Assembly: GCA_964400495.1 (NCBI GenBank)
Contig: CAYNTS010000023.1
Coordinates: 1 to 29,672 of the forward strand
Length of the DNA stretch: 29,672 nt
Direction: 5' to 3'
DNA from: CAYNTS01 sp964400495
Lineage (GTDB): Bacteria; Fidelibacterota; Marinisomatia; SCGC-AAA003-L08; D37C17
Shown here piece after piece: positions 1 to 7,986 of this stretch (positions are counted from its first letter, which is position 1; each line of letters begins with the position of its first letter). The translations under genes were made by a program, and so were the position numbers. Below the pieces are notes generated by a model. That model was not told the DNA's origin. It saw nothing but the letters and a program-made list of their open reading frames with translations, and ran no database searches.

Positions 1-69
1 TATTTATGGAGAAAACCACAAGTAGTTAGATGGAACTGGAACCGAAAAACAATTCGAACACCAAAATAA
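1..69 (+). CDS. C-terminal end of an unidentified gene (partial at window edge)
   Basis: Frame 1 is open from the first base to a TAA at 67-69 and encodes 22 residues rich in Trp, Arg and Lys (contains RWNWNRKTIRTPK). The other two forward frames close within about 35 bases. The stop lies 25 bases before the first narK-like start, so the gene is probably co-transcribed with it. In denitrifiers and nitrite oxidisers such a neighbour is often a nitrate reductase subunit, but these 22 residues do not let me name it. The basic tail is what can be seen; the rest is inference. Confidence 0.45.
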   Translation, partial: YLWRKPQVVRWNWNRKTIRTPK

Positions 70-94
70 TTAATCATTTAAAAAGGAAAATCTC

Positions 95-1657
95 ATGACA
101 AACGGAAATACTCGGAAAGTTCCAGAATTATTGGATTTCGGGAAAGAAAGAATAAGGACGCTCCATTTTACTTGGATAGCATTCTTTATTACATTTTATG
201 TTTGGTTTAATATGGCGCCACTTGCTACAACTATGCTAAAAAGTGTTAACTGGCTTACAAAAGAGCATTTAAAAGTTTTAGCAATTAGCAATGTTGCTCT
301 TACTATACCGGCACGAATAATTATTGGGGCACTTATTGATCGATACGGCCCTCGCATCGTTTTTTCAGGATTAATGGTTCTAATGGCAATTCCAGCTTGG
401 TTATTTGCTTTAGGAGATACATTTACACAATTATTAGTTTCAAGATTAGTTCTTGGTTCCATTGGAGCTGGGTTTGTTGTTGGAATTAAAATGGTTGCAA
501 ACTGGTTTCCACCAAAAATGATTGGTCGTGCAGAAGGATTTTATGCTGGTTGGGGAAATTTTGGTTCCGCTTGGGCAGCAATGACTTTACCATGGATTGC
601 GATTTCTGTTTTCCGAGATACTCTTGGATTTGGTGAAGATGCTTGGAGATATGCAATGATTGTAAATGCAGCTGTTTCATTTATTTATGGAATAGTGTAT
701 TACTTTTTAGTTACCGATCACCCAGCAGATAAACCAGTAGCTAAAACAAAAAAAGCTGAACCTATGATGGTAACATCTTATGGTGATTTAGTTCAATACC
801 TTGTCTGGTCTTTCCCATTAGTTGGAGCTATGGGCGTATTGGCCTGGAGAATTGGTGGAATTAAAGTGAATGGCCTTGCATTAATTTCACAAGATATTTT
901 AACAATGGTATACGGCATTCTCGCATTAGTATATATTGCCCATGTTTTCAAAACCTTACAAATCAATCTCCCCTATTTAAAAGCAGGTGTTCCCGAAGAA
1001 GATAAATATCATTGGTCGAGTGTTGCTGCACTAAATAGTACTTATTTTGCAAATTTTGGATCAGAATTAGCAGTTGTCTCTATGTTGCCTATGTTTTTTG
1101 AAACGACATTTTCTAACCTAATGGGAAGTGATGGGAATTATATTATGACAGCGACTCTTGCGGGTCTCATTGCTTCATCTTTTGCTTTTGTTAATTTATT
1201 TGCTCGCCCGTTGGGTGGATTACTATCAGACACCATGAAAAATCGAAAAAAAACGATGTTGATTTACATGATTGGTATCGCGCTTGGTTTTCTTGGGATG
1301 GCACATATTGGAGAATGGGGGCCTGTTGTAAACGGTGTCCAAACAGTAGTTCCAATGTTTGACGGCACAACTTGGCTAATTATCTCAATTGTTATAACGA
1401 TTTTAGCATCCATGTTTGTACAAGGGGCTGAGGGAGCAACTTTTGCTGTGATTCCGATGATAAATAAAAAAATGACAGGCCAAATTGCAGGTATGGCTGG
1501 TGCTTATGGTAATGTGGGCGCTGTTATATACCTTGTGATTTATTCATTGGTAGATGCAAAAACATTCTTTTTCATTATCGCCGGTGGTGCATTTTTAAGT
1601 TTTTTCTATTGCTGGGCATTTTTAGAAGAGCCAAAAGGATCTTTTGCGGAAGAATAA
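95..1657 (+). CDS. narK: NarK-family nitrate/nitrite transporter (first of two)
   Basis: A 520-residue major facilitator superfamily carrier of the NarK/NNP family, which moves nitrate and/or nitrite across the inner membrane. MFS motif A between TM2 and TM3 is clear (GALIDRYGPR, residues 78-87), preceded by the TM2 arginine (IPARII, R74). The nitrate signature is at 151-160 (AGWGNFGSAW) and its second copy at 469-477 (GAYGNVGAV). The TM8 arginine lies in ARPLGGLLSD (R371). A typical NarK has 12 helices and about 460 residues. Here residues 232-290 between the two halves add two further hydrophobic stretches, so 14 helices are likely. The ATG at 95 follows an AAGGA ribosome site. The next narK copy starts 25 bases downstream, suggesting an operon. 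NNP membership is firm; direction and substrate (H+/nitrate symport or nitrate/nitrite exchange) are not decided by sequence. Confidence 0.93.
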   Translation: MTNGNTRKVPELLDFGKERIRTLHFTWIAFFITFYVWFNMAPLATTMLKSVNWLTKEHLKVLAISNVALTIPARIIIGALIDRYGPRIVFSGLMVLMAIPAWLFALGDTFTQLLVSRLVLGSIGAGFVVGIKMVANWFPPKMIGRAEGFYAGWGNFGSAWAAMTLPWIAISVFRDTLGFGEDAWRYAMIVNAAVSFIYGIVYYFLVTDHPADKPVAKTKKAEPMMVTSYGDLVQYLVWSFPLVGAMGVLAWRIGGIKVNGLALISQDILTMVYGILALVYIAHVFKTLQINLPYLKAGVPEEDKYHWSSVAALNSTYFANFGSELAVVSMLPMFFETTFSNLMGSDGNYIMTATLAGLIASSFAFVNLFARPLGGLLSDTMKNRKKTMLIYMIGIALGFLGMAHIGEWGPVVNGVQTVVPMFDGTTWLIISIVITILASMFVQGAEGATFAVIPMINKKMTGQIAGMAGAYGNVGAVIYLVIYSLVDAKTFFFIIAGGAFLSFFYCWAFLEEPKGSFAEE

Positions 1658-1682
1658 AATTAAATTCAGAAGGGATTATTAA

Positions 1683-3395
1683 ATGAACAATCAAGACATA
1701 AAACAGTGGGATGTAGAAAATCAGGAATTCTGGAATTCAACCGGGAAAAAAGTAGCTACGAGAAATTTATGGATTTCCATTCCAAGCTTATTGGTGGGCT
1801 TTTCAGTATGGCTCATGTGGGGAATTATTACGGTTCAAATGAAAAACTTAGGATTTACTTTTGGGAAATCCCCAGAAGAAGCAATGGGGCTATTATTTAT
1901 GTTGCCTGCTATTGCAGGTTTAACAGGAGCAACCTTACGGATACCCAGTTCATTTTTCATTCGTTTAGCAGGGGGTAGAAATACTATTTTCTTCACAACT
2001 GCATTATTGATGATTCCTGCAACAGGGGCTGCTATTGGCCTACAAAACCCAGATACACCATTTTTATTTTTCATGATTATGGCATTTCTATCTGGTTTTG
2101 GTGGTGGAAACTTTGCATCTTCTATGAGCAATATTTCATTCTTTTATCCTAAAAAAGAACAGGGATATGCACTTGGAATGAATGCAGGACTTGGTAATTT
2201 TGGTGTTACTACTATGCAAATTCTTATTCCGCTTGCAATGACGGTTCCTTTTTTAGGTGCGTTAAGTGGTGACCCATTAATACTTTCAGATACATCTGGA
2301 ACTATCTTTAAACGAATTGCCGCAGGTAGTGAAACATATCTTGCAAATGCGGGTTGGGTCTGGATGTTATGGTTATTGCCTTTAGCCTATTTTGGTTGGA
2401 CAAAAATGAATAATATCCGAACGGAAGCTGTATCACCGAATATTAAAGGACCGGTTACATCATTTGGACGCATTGCATTTCTGCTAGCAATTGGTTTTTT
2501 TACCGCAGGTGTTGGTTTGTATTTTATTCTGACATTCAAAACTTTAACATGGGTAAAATGGATTATACTTCCGGCAGTAATTGCATCGACTGTATTTTTG
2601 ATGAAAACATTATCTCCGGGTGATATTAAAGATAATTTAAACCGACAATTTTCTATCTTTGATAATAAACATACTTGGGTGATGACCATTATTTATACCA
2701 TGACATTTGGTTCATTTATTGGATTTGCTGCCGCAGTTGGCCTGGCAATCAAATTCATCTTCGGTGTACAACATATCATAGGACCGGAAGGGCTTGCAAC
2801 TCTGGAAGCAGCAAAAGAAGCGCTGAAGCTGAAGCCAGAAGTATACGAAGCAGCATTAGTATCGTTGAAAAACGGAGATTGGGCACACATTCCTAACCCA
2901 GCTGGACCAGCAACATTTATGTATGTGTGGGTAGGTGCTTTTGTGGGTGCTTTAATTCGACCAATTGGTGGAAAAATGGCTGACAAAATGGGTGGTGCAA
3001 TTATTACTCAAGTGGTTTCTGTAGTAATGGTGATATGTTCAATTGGTGTGGGTTACTATGCACATTTGGCGTATCAATCTGCAACTCCACAAGAATACTT
3101 TATGCCATTTTTTATTCTAATTGTGATTTTATTTGCAGCAACCGGTATTGGTAATGGTTCAACTTTTAGAACTATTTCAATGGTATTTAACCAAGAGCAA
3201 GCAGGACCAGTACTTGGCTGGACATCTGCAGTAGCAGCGTATGGTGCATTTTTAATTCCTAAAATCATTGGTGAAAATATGAAATCAGGAACACCAGAAC
3301 TTGCAATGTATGGATTTGCAGTATTTTATGCGTTCTGTGCTATCCTAAACTATTGGTATTACTTAGGGCCAAAAGCAGATATAAAAAATCCGTAA
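1683..3395 (+). CDS. narK: NarK-family nitrate/nitrite transporter (second of two)
   Basis: A 570-residue NarK/NNP carrier, closer than its neighbour to the E. coli NarK pattern. It has the N-terminal RNLWISIPSL, the TM2 motif GATLRIPSSF with the substrate arginine R86, and the block GGGNFASSMSNISFFYPK at 140-157 followed by nitrate signature 1 (NAGLGNFG, about 167-174). Near the C-terminus is the second signature (GWTSAVAAYGAFLIPK). As in the first copy, about 60 extra residues with two hydrophobic segments (nucleotides about 2450-2640) separate the two MFS halves. The start is set by AGAAGGGA just upstream of ATG 1683. Some denitrifiers encode NarK1 and NarK2 side by side or fused, one importing nitrate and the other exchanging nitrate for nitrite. 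A similar division here is inference. A strong terminator follows, closing this transcription unit. Confidence 0.93.
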   Translation: MNNQDIKQWDVENQEFWNSTGKKVATRNLWISIPSLLVGFSVWLMWGIITVQMKNLGFTFGKSPEEAMGLLFMLPAIAGLTGATLRIPSSFFIRLAGGRNTIFFTTALLMIPATGAAIGLQNPDTPFLFFMIMAFLSGFGGGNFASSMSNISFFYPKKEQGYALGMNAGLGNFGVTTMQILIPLAMTVPFLGALSGDPLILSDTSGTIFKRIAAGSETYLANAGWVWMLWLLPLAYFGWTKMNNIRTEAVSPNIKGPVTSFGRIAFLLAIGFFTAGVGLYFILTFKTLTWVKWIILPAVIASTVFLMKTLSPGDIKDNLNRQFSIFDNKHTWVMTIIYTMTFGSFIGFAAAVGLAIKFIFGVQHIIGPEGLATLEAAKEALKLKPEVYEAALVSLKNGDWAHIPNPAGPATFMYVWVGAFVGALIRPIGGKMADKMGGAIITQVVSVVMVICSIGVGYYAHLAYQSATPQEYFMPFFILIVILFAATGIGNGSTFRTISMVFNQEQAGPVLGWTSAVAAYGAFLIPKIIGENMKSGTPELAMYGFAVFYAFCAILNYWYYLGPKADIKNP

Positions 3396-3413
3396 CTAAT
3401 TGAATAATTAGTT
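3394..3413. repeat. Perfect 8-bp inverted repeat after the second narK
   Basis: AACTAATT, a 4-base loop and AATTAGTT begin within the stop codon region of the upstream gene. The stem is all A/T but two pairs, so it is weak. It directly precedes the main terminator hairpin and may be part of the 3' end structure. Confidence 0.45.
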
Positions 3414-3416
3414 GTC

Positions 3417-3450
3417 AAAAAAAGAGCTCATAAATTTATGGGCTCTTTTT
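3417..3450 (+). terminator. Rho-independent terminator of the narK unit
   Basis: Left arm AAAGAGCTCATAAA (3421-3434) pairs with TTTATGGGCTCTTT (3435-3448) along 14 positions with a single G-T wobble. It is flanked by an A run on the left and a T run on the right. This is the classic stem plus U-tract and would also work for transcripts arriving from the other side. It separates the two narK genes from the ric gene. Confidence 0.8.
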
Positions 3451-3486
3451 ACAATAAAATATAAAATGTAATAATAAAAAGGTAAT

Positions 3487-4179
3487 ATGAAACAAAAAAC
3501 AGTAGGACAAATAGTATTAGAAGATATTAAAACAGCAGTAATATTTGAAAAATATGGTTTAGATTTTTGTTGCGGAGGAGGTGAAAAATTAGAAGTAGCA
3601 TGTTCAAACAAAGGAATCAATGTTGATGATGTAATTACCGATTTAAACGAAGCAACTCACCATAAAACATCTTTGGCAGATTTCCAAGAAATACCTTTAG
3701 ATGAACTCGTTGATTATATTGAAAAAAGGCATCATTCCTATATTTATAAAAATGCCAAACCTTCTGCTGAATTTATTCAAAAAGTTGCACGGGTTCATGG
3801 AGAAAGACATCCGGAAACATTAGAAATAGCCACACTATATATTGATCTTATGGATGAACTACACCGTCATATGATGAAGGAAGAAAAAATCTTGTTTCCA
3901 TATATTAAAGGCATGGTACAGCAACCTACTAATAATGGCGCATTTATAAATGCCCCTATTTCTGTAATGGAAATAGAGCATGATGATGCGGGTGTTATTT
4001 TGAAAAAACTTAGTGAGTTATCAAATGGTTATGTAGCACCAGCAGATGGGTGCAATACCTATAAAGCTGCGTATGCCAGTATTAAAGCTATGCAAGAAGA
4101 TATCCACCTTCATATTCATCTGGAAAACAATATTCTTTTCCCAAAAGCACGAAAATTAGAGGAACAGGTAATAGAATAA
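3487..4179 (+). CDS. ric: Di-iron protein for repair of Fe-S clusters (Ric/YtfE/ScdA family)
   Basis: A 230-residue cytoplasmic protein that helps restore iron-sulfur clusters damaged by nitric oxide or oxidants. The N-terminal ScdA_N (DUF542) domain covers about residues 1-58 and has the signature FCCGGG (C28, C29). The hemerythrin-like HHE domain follows, with candidate iron ligands H82/H83, H104/H108, H126/H128 with E132/E133 (HMMKEEKILFP), E164-H165, and H207/H209/H211 with E213 (HIHLENNILFP). Length and domain order match the family exactly. An AAAAAGG ribosome site precedes the ATG. Its position right after nitrate/nitrite carriers fits a role against nitric oxide made during nitrate respiration. 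It has its own unit, with a terminator before it and an inverted-repeat region after it. Confidence 0.93.
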   Translation: MKQKTVGQIVLEDIKTAVIFEKYGLDFCCGGGEKLEVACSNKGINVDDVITDLNEATHHKTSLADFQEIPLDELVDYIEKRHHSYIYKNAKPSAEFIQKVARVHGERHPETLEIATLYIDLMDELHRHMMKEEKILFPYIKGMVQQPTNNGAFINAPISVMEIEHDDAGVILKKLSELSNGYVAPADGCNTYKAAYASIKAMQEDIHLHIHLENNILFPKARKLEEQVIE

Positions 4180-4208
4180 TCATATTACGAAATTTCAATT
4201 TATTAGGA

Positions 4209-4269
4209 AAATCTAATTAAAATATGCATCTTAATAAGACTTAAAAGTCTTAAATTAAGTATTAGATTT
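4209..4269. promoter_or_regulatory. Nested inverted repeats upstream of the cytochrome c maturation operon
   Basis: Outer arms AAATCTAAT (4209-4217) and ATTAGATTT (4261-4269) are perfect complements. Inside them AAGACTT (4236-4242) and AAGTCTT (4245-4251) form a second perfect pair around AA. The inner pair is extended imperfectly by CTTAAT on the left and AATTAAG on the right. The whole 61-bp block lies in the 103-base gap between ric and the lipoprotein gene. It could be a weak terminator for ric, an operator or leader structure for the downstream operon, or both. No T tract follows, which argues against a simple terminator. Confidence 0.5.
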
Positions 4270-4297
4270 AACCTTACTTTTAATGGAGATGAAGAAA

Positions 4298-4852
4298 ATG
4301 TTGAAAATATTAACAATAATTGGTTTACTTTTTTTGTTTGGATGTAATAATAATGACATCCAAACTTATCGGATTTCTAAAACTACCCCATCAAATCAAA
4401 CACCTCAGCAACACCCAAGTCACAAGGCAACATCAAGTTATGCTTGGGATACCCCAAGTTCTTGGATTGAATCTGCGGGACATTCAATGCGACTTGCCAG
4501 TTTTTCAGTACCAACCTCTGTTGGTGATGGGGATTGTTCTGTTATACACCTTGGTGGCGATGGTGGTGGTTTAGTAGCCAATATTAACAGGTGGCGAGGA
4601 CAAATAGGATTACCTGCACAATCTGGTCAAGAAATAAATGCTTCTGCAATTAAGGGCTCAAGCAAATTGGGTGCGTATGATATGTTTGTTTTAATTAATG
4701 AATCTAAACCTGAAACTGCAATGCTTGCATCAATTTTACCTCTTCAATCAGGTACTCTCTTTATAAAACTAAATTTCCATAGCGATGTAATTTCAGAAGT
4801 TCAATCTGATTTTAAATCATTCTGTTCTTCATTTTCTTCAGCAGGGCATTAA
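4298..4852 (+). CDS. Exported lipoprotein, unnamed family, upstream of resB-ccsA
   Basis: There are three in-frame ATGs at 4283, 4289 and 4298. Only the third sits at normal distance from a GGAG ribosome site (4285-4288), so I use 4298 (184 residues). The product starts MLKILTIIGLLFLFGC, a lipoprotein signal with lipobox LFGC. The mature part is Ser/Gln-rich at first. It then holds a compact domain with SWIESAGHSMRLASF, GGDGGGLVANINRWRGQIGL and FCSSF. I recognise no named domain; from memory, similar MRLA.F...GGL.AN.NRWR proteins occur in other bacteria, which suggests a real family. The gene ends 8 bases before resB, so a helper role in the cell envelope next to cytochrome c assembly is plausible but unproven. 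Confidence 0.75.
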   Translation: MLKILTIIGLLFLFGCNNNDIQTYRISKTTPSNQTPQQHPSHKATSSYAWDTPSSWIESAGHSMRLASFSVPTSVGDGDCSVIHLGGDGGGLVANINRWRGQIGLPAQSGQEINASAIKGSSKLGAYDMFVLINESKPETAMLASILPLQSGTLFIKLNFHSDVISEVQSDFKSFCSSFSSAGH

Positions 4853-4860
4853 GGGCAAGT

Positions 4861-5979
4861 ATGAAACGACTCATTTCAACCTTATCAAATCCTAAAATAT
4901 TTGTTTATACCATTTCTTGGATGATGGTACTTGTCGTGTTGGGAACTTTAGCACAACGGGATATGGGTTTATTTGATGCCCAACAAAAATATTTTTCAAG
5001 TTGGATCGCTTGGCTAGGACCTATACCAACTCCTGGTGGTCGGATTACTATGCTACTTATGTTTGTTAATATGATGTTTTTCATGTTAAAACCTGCTCTA
5101 TGGACTTGGAAAAAAATTGGGATTATTATTACCCATGGTGGTGCGATATTACTTTTAATAGGTGGTGGTTTAACGGCGTGGTTTAGTGCGGAAGGAACAA
5201 TGATTATTGAAGAAGGAGCATCTTCCAACTATGTTGTTGATTCACATTTAAAAGAGTTGGCAATAATTAATACAACTCCTGCCGATTATGACCAAGTAAC
5301 TTCAGTAAATCGAAATCAACTCTTTGATAATAATAGTATTCATCATGAACATCTACCATTTCGATTAGAAATTATTGAATATTATAAAAATTGCAAACCA
5401 CATAAACGGACATCACCTGTTGGAGGTGAGTATAAAGGTTTAGCTCAAAATTATGCCTTAATTCGGTTTGATGATGAAAAAGAAGATAATAGAAATCAAC
5501 CCGGTATAACATTTAAAATTATAGATGCAGGTGAATCATCTAATGGGATATATTCACTTGTTATTGGGCAGTCGGTCCCTCAAACAATCCATGTTAATAA
5601 TTCTACATATACATTAATATTGCGAAATCAACGAACCTATTTGCCTTTTGAACTTGAGTTGATTGATTTCAAAAAAGTACTCCACCCTGGAACAGGAATG
5701 GCAAAATCTTTTAGTTCAGATGTTAATTTAATAGAAGATGGTATATCACGGAATGTCCTTATACAAATGAATGAACCCCTTCGACACAGGGGATATACAT
5801 TTTATCAATCATCGTTTAGTGAAGCCCCCGGGGGAGATACAACAATTCTATCTGCAGTCAAAAATTATGGTCGGTTATTTCCGTATATATCTAGTTTAAT
5901 AATGAGTTTGGGTCTATTAATGCATATGCTTGTTAAATTACCTAAACTACTTAGAACTAAATCAGGGAGGGTTGCATAA
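4861..5979 (+). CDS. resB: ResB/Ccs1-like cytochrome c biogenesis protein
   Basis: A 372-residue membrane protein of the ResB family, which with CcsA carries heme across the membrane and attaches it to apocytochrome c (system II). Visible features are an N-terminal helix ending in TLAQRDMGLFDAQQKYF, a second helix (ITMLLMFVNMMFFML), a third with the conserved THGGAILLLIGGG, and a long periplasmic domain. Near its end is the hallmark MNEPLRHRGYTFYQSSF, followed by the last helix (LFPYISSLIMSLGLLMHML). AAGGGCAAGT precedes the ATG. Its stop TAA overlaps the ATG of the next gene by one base (TAATG), so the two subunits are probably translationally coupled. It is somewhat short for the family but has all the expected elements. 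Confidence 0.88.
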   Translation: MKRLISTLSNPKIFVYTISWMMVLVVLGTLAQRDMGLFDAQQKYFSSWIAWLGPIPTPGGRITMLLMFVNMMFFMLKPALWTWKKIGIIITHGGAILLLIGGGLTAWFSAEGTMIIEEGASSNYVVDSHLKELAIINTTPADYDQVTSVNRNQLFDNNSIHHEHLPFRLEIIEYYKNCKPHKRTSPVGGEYKGLAQNYALIRFDDEKEDNRNQPGITFKIIDAGESSNGIYSLVIGQSVPQTIHVNNSTYTLILRNQRTYLPFELELIDFKKVLHPGTGMAKSFSSDVNLIEDGISRNVLIQMNEPLRHRGYTFYQSSFSEAPGGDTTILSAVKNYGRLFPYISSLIMSLGLLMHMLVKLPKLLRTKSGRVA

Positions 5980-7823
5980 TGAAACGGATTTTGTTATTTA
6001 TTAGTCTATTTATTTTAATTCTTTCTGCCAGCCTTGCCTCTGACTTCGAATTTAAACATATTCCAGTACAGGAAGAAGGGCGTATCAAACCTATTGATAC
6101 ATTTGCTCGAAATCAAATGTTGAGGGTATATGGAAAACGGTCATTAAAATCTGAAAAGATAGATGCAGTTGATTGGTTATTTGATGTTGCAATTAATGAA
6201 AAAGCATCCACTTATAAAGTATTTAATGTGAGAAACCCTGAAGTAGTACGAAGTTTGGGCTTAGAATGGTCAACCGAGCATAAATATACATTTGAGGAAC
6301 TTTCTACGGCGGTACAATCAAATTTAGAGCTGCTAAACGAAATTCATTCGAAACCGGAAGAAACATTAACTTTAGTCGAAAAGCAACTTTTAGAATTATA
6401 TTTTAATGTACTTCGCTTCAAAGATTTAAAGTCAAGTTTTTCATGTTTACTACCTTATATTCATGTGCATAATGAGACCATAGCAAACGCAGTAGATATT
6501 GAACCGGGAACATCCACAAATTACTATCGGTTTATTACTCATTTTGACAATATGGGCGTATTAATTAATTCATTGCGTGAAACCCCTGAAAATGAATGGA
6601 CGACTACTGATTCATCTCTAAACATGATATTGCAACAATTGAATTATATCAACTCTGATCGATTTTCACAATCTATAAAATTAATTCCTGCAATGACCTT
6701 GGTTGAAACCGAGGAATGGTTGTCTGTTTGGGAATTAATGGATGGTCGTAAGCTGACTGAATCACAGGAAAATTTGATAGGATTATTGGATAATTATATA
6801 TCAGCTCGATTAGATAAAAATGAACTGGCAATGCAAACGGCATTAAATAATTATCAGACTACAATATTTAATTTGTCAAATAAAATTCCTGAAAAATCCA
6901 TTTTGATTAAAGAAGTGTGGAATAACGAAGCAGATTTGTTTTACAAGAGTTTAGCATTTTATCTCATTGCATTCATCTTGTTGGCACTAAGCTGGATAAC
7001 CAAACCCACTCTGTTTCGGAAAATTGCCTATGGTTCATTAATTATTGGACTACTATTACAAACTTATGGACTGTATCTTCGAATGATAATTATGGGTCGT
7101 CCTCCTGTATCAACACTCTATGAAACCATTATTTTTGTGGGATTTATTGGAGTTATATGTGCGGTATTTATTGAGTATTTCCGTAAAGATGGATTAGGTG
7201 TATTTATAGGTGCAGTATTGGGTTCCATTTTCCATTATATTTCATTTGGATATGCCTCAGATGGTGACACTATGGGCATGTTAGTTGCAGTATTGGATTC
7301 AAATTTCTGGCTTGCTACCCATGTTACAACCATCACAATTGGGTATGGTGCATCCATTGTTGCCGGATTAATGGGACATGTGTATTTGGTATATGCAATT
7401 GCAAAATATAAAGATTCAACCAAACTAAAAGAAATATATAATAATACATTTGGGATTACTTTGTTAGCATTATTTTTCACCCTATTTGGAACGATTCTTG
7501 GGGGTATTTGGGCAGATCAATCATGGGGTCGATTCTGGGGTTGGGATCCCAAAGAAAATGGTGCATTACTCATTTGCATGTGGCAATTACTCATGATTCA
7601 TTTGCGTTTAACTGGTCTTATTAGAGCACCTGGATTTGCCTTGGGAATGATTCTAAATAATATTATTGTTGTTATTGCTTGGTTTGGTGTTAATCTGTTG
7701 AATATTGGACTTCATAGTTATGGATTTGCGTCTGGTGTTGCAATAAATTTATCCATCTTTATAATATTTGAAATAGTAACGGGTGTTACTACCTATTACT
7801 GGGCAAAATCAAAAATTAGATAA
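5979..7823 (+). CDS. ccsA: CcsA/ResC-type cytochrome c biogenesis protein with long N-terminal periplasmic domain
   Basis: A 614-residue protein. Residues 1-20 are a signal peptide or first helix. Residues about 21-325 form a soluble region that starts FKHIPVQEEGRIKPIDTFARNQ, a motif seen in the CcsA fusions of Bacteroidota-like bacteria. Residues about 330-610 are the polytopic CcsA domain. Its heme-handling tryptophan motif WGRFWGWDPKE is at 516-526 and is followed by MWQLLMIHLRL, with conserved histidines in neighbouring helices (LATHVTTITIGYG and GLHSYG). The good ribosome site AGGGAGGG lies inside the end of resB, and the start overlaps the resB stop. Together they form the system II heme lyase for periplasmic c-type cytochromes, in line with respiratory nitrogen metabolism next door. 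Confidence 0.9.
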   Translation: MKRILLFISLFILILSASLASDFEFKHIPVQEEGRIKPIDTFARNQMLRVYGKRSLKSEKIDAVDWLFDVAINEKASTYKVFNVRNPEVVRSLGLEWSTEHKYTFEELSTAVQSNLELLNEIHSKPEETLTLVEKQLLELYFNVLRFKDLKSSFSCLLPYIHVHNETIANAVDIEPGTSTNYYRFITHFDNMGVLINSLRETPENEWTTTDSSLNMILQQLNYINSDRFSQSIKLIPAMTLVETEEWLSVWELMDGRKLTESQENLIGLLDNYISARLDKNELAMQTALNNYQTTIFNLSNKIPEKSILIKEVWNNEADLFYKSLAFYLIAFILLALSWITKPTLFRKIAYGSLIIGLLLQTYGLYLRMIIMGRPPVSTLYETIIFVGFIGVICAVFIEYFRKDGLGVFIGAVLGSIFHYISFGYASDGDTMGMLVAVLDSNFWLATHVTTITIGYGASIVAGLMGHVYLVYAIAKYKDSTKLKEIYNNTFGITLLALFFTLFGTILGGIWADQSWGRFWGWDPKENGALLICMWQLLMIHLRLTGLIRAPGFALGMILNNIIVVIAWFGVNLLNIGLHSYGFASGVAINLSIFIIFEIVTGVTTYYWAKSKIR

Positions 7824-7830
7824 AATTCTT

Positions 7831-7854
7831 AGAGACACGGCATGCCGTGTCTCT
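7831..7854. repeat. Perfect 24-bp GC-rich palindrome
   Basis: AGAGACACGGCA (7831-7842) is followed at once by its exact reverse complement TGCCGTGTCTCT (7843-7854). It lies 8 bases after the ccsA stop in a 163-base gap. No T run follows, so it is not a standard rho-independent terminator, though the stem could still block 3' exonucleases. Its G+C content stands out from the surroundings. It looks like a unit of a dispersed REP-type palindrome family; a second copy was not found here. The rest of the gap to pilT shows only AT-rich sequence. Confidence 0.75.
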
Positions 7855-7986
7855 ACTTCCATTATAGTTTCAATTATTTATGGTGTTCGGCATAATCTCG
7901 TAGATATAATGTAATTTAAGTCATCTATTGTCCTAAACCCTAAATATCTGTAATTTCACCCCCTATTATTTATAGAGTAAATAACC

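Noticed and set aside
3394..3413. AT-only inverted repeat as an independent terminator
   Set aside because: The stem is too weak and no U tract follows it; the strong hairpin at 3421-3448 explains termination here.
4283..4297. The first ATG (4283) as start of the lipoprotein
   Set aside because: The GGAG ribosome site overlaps that ATG; the ATG at 4298 has correct spacing and gives a cleaner lipoprotein signal.
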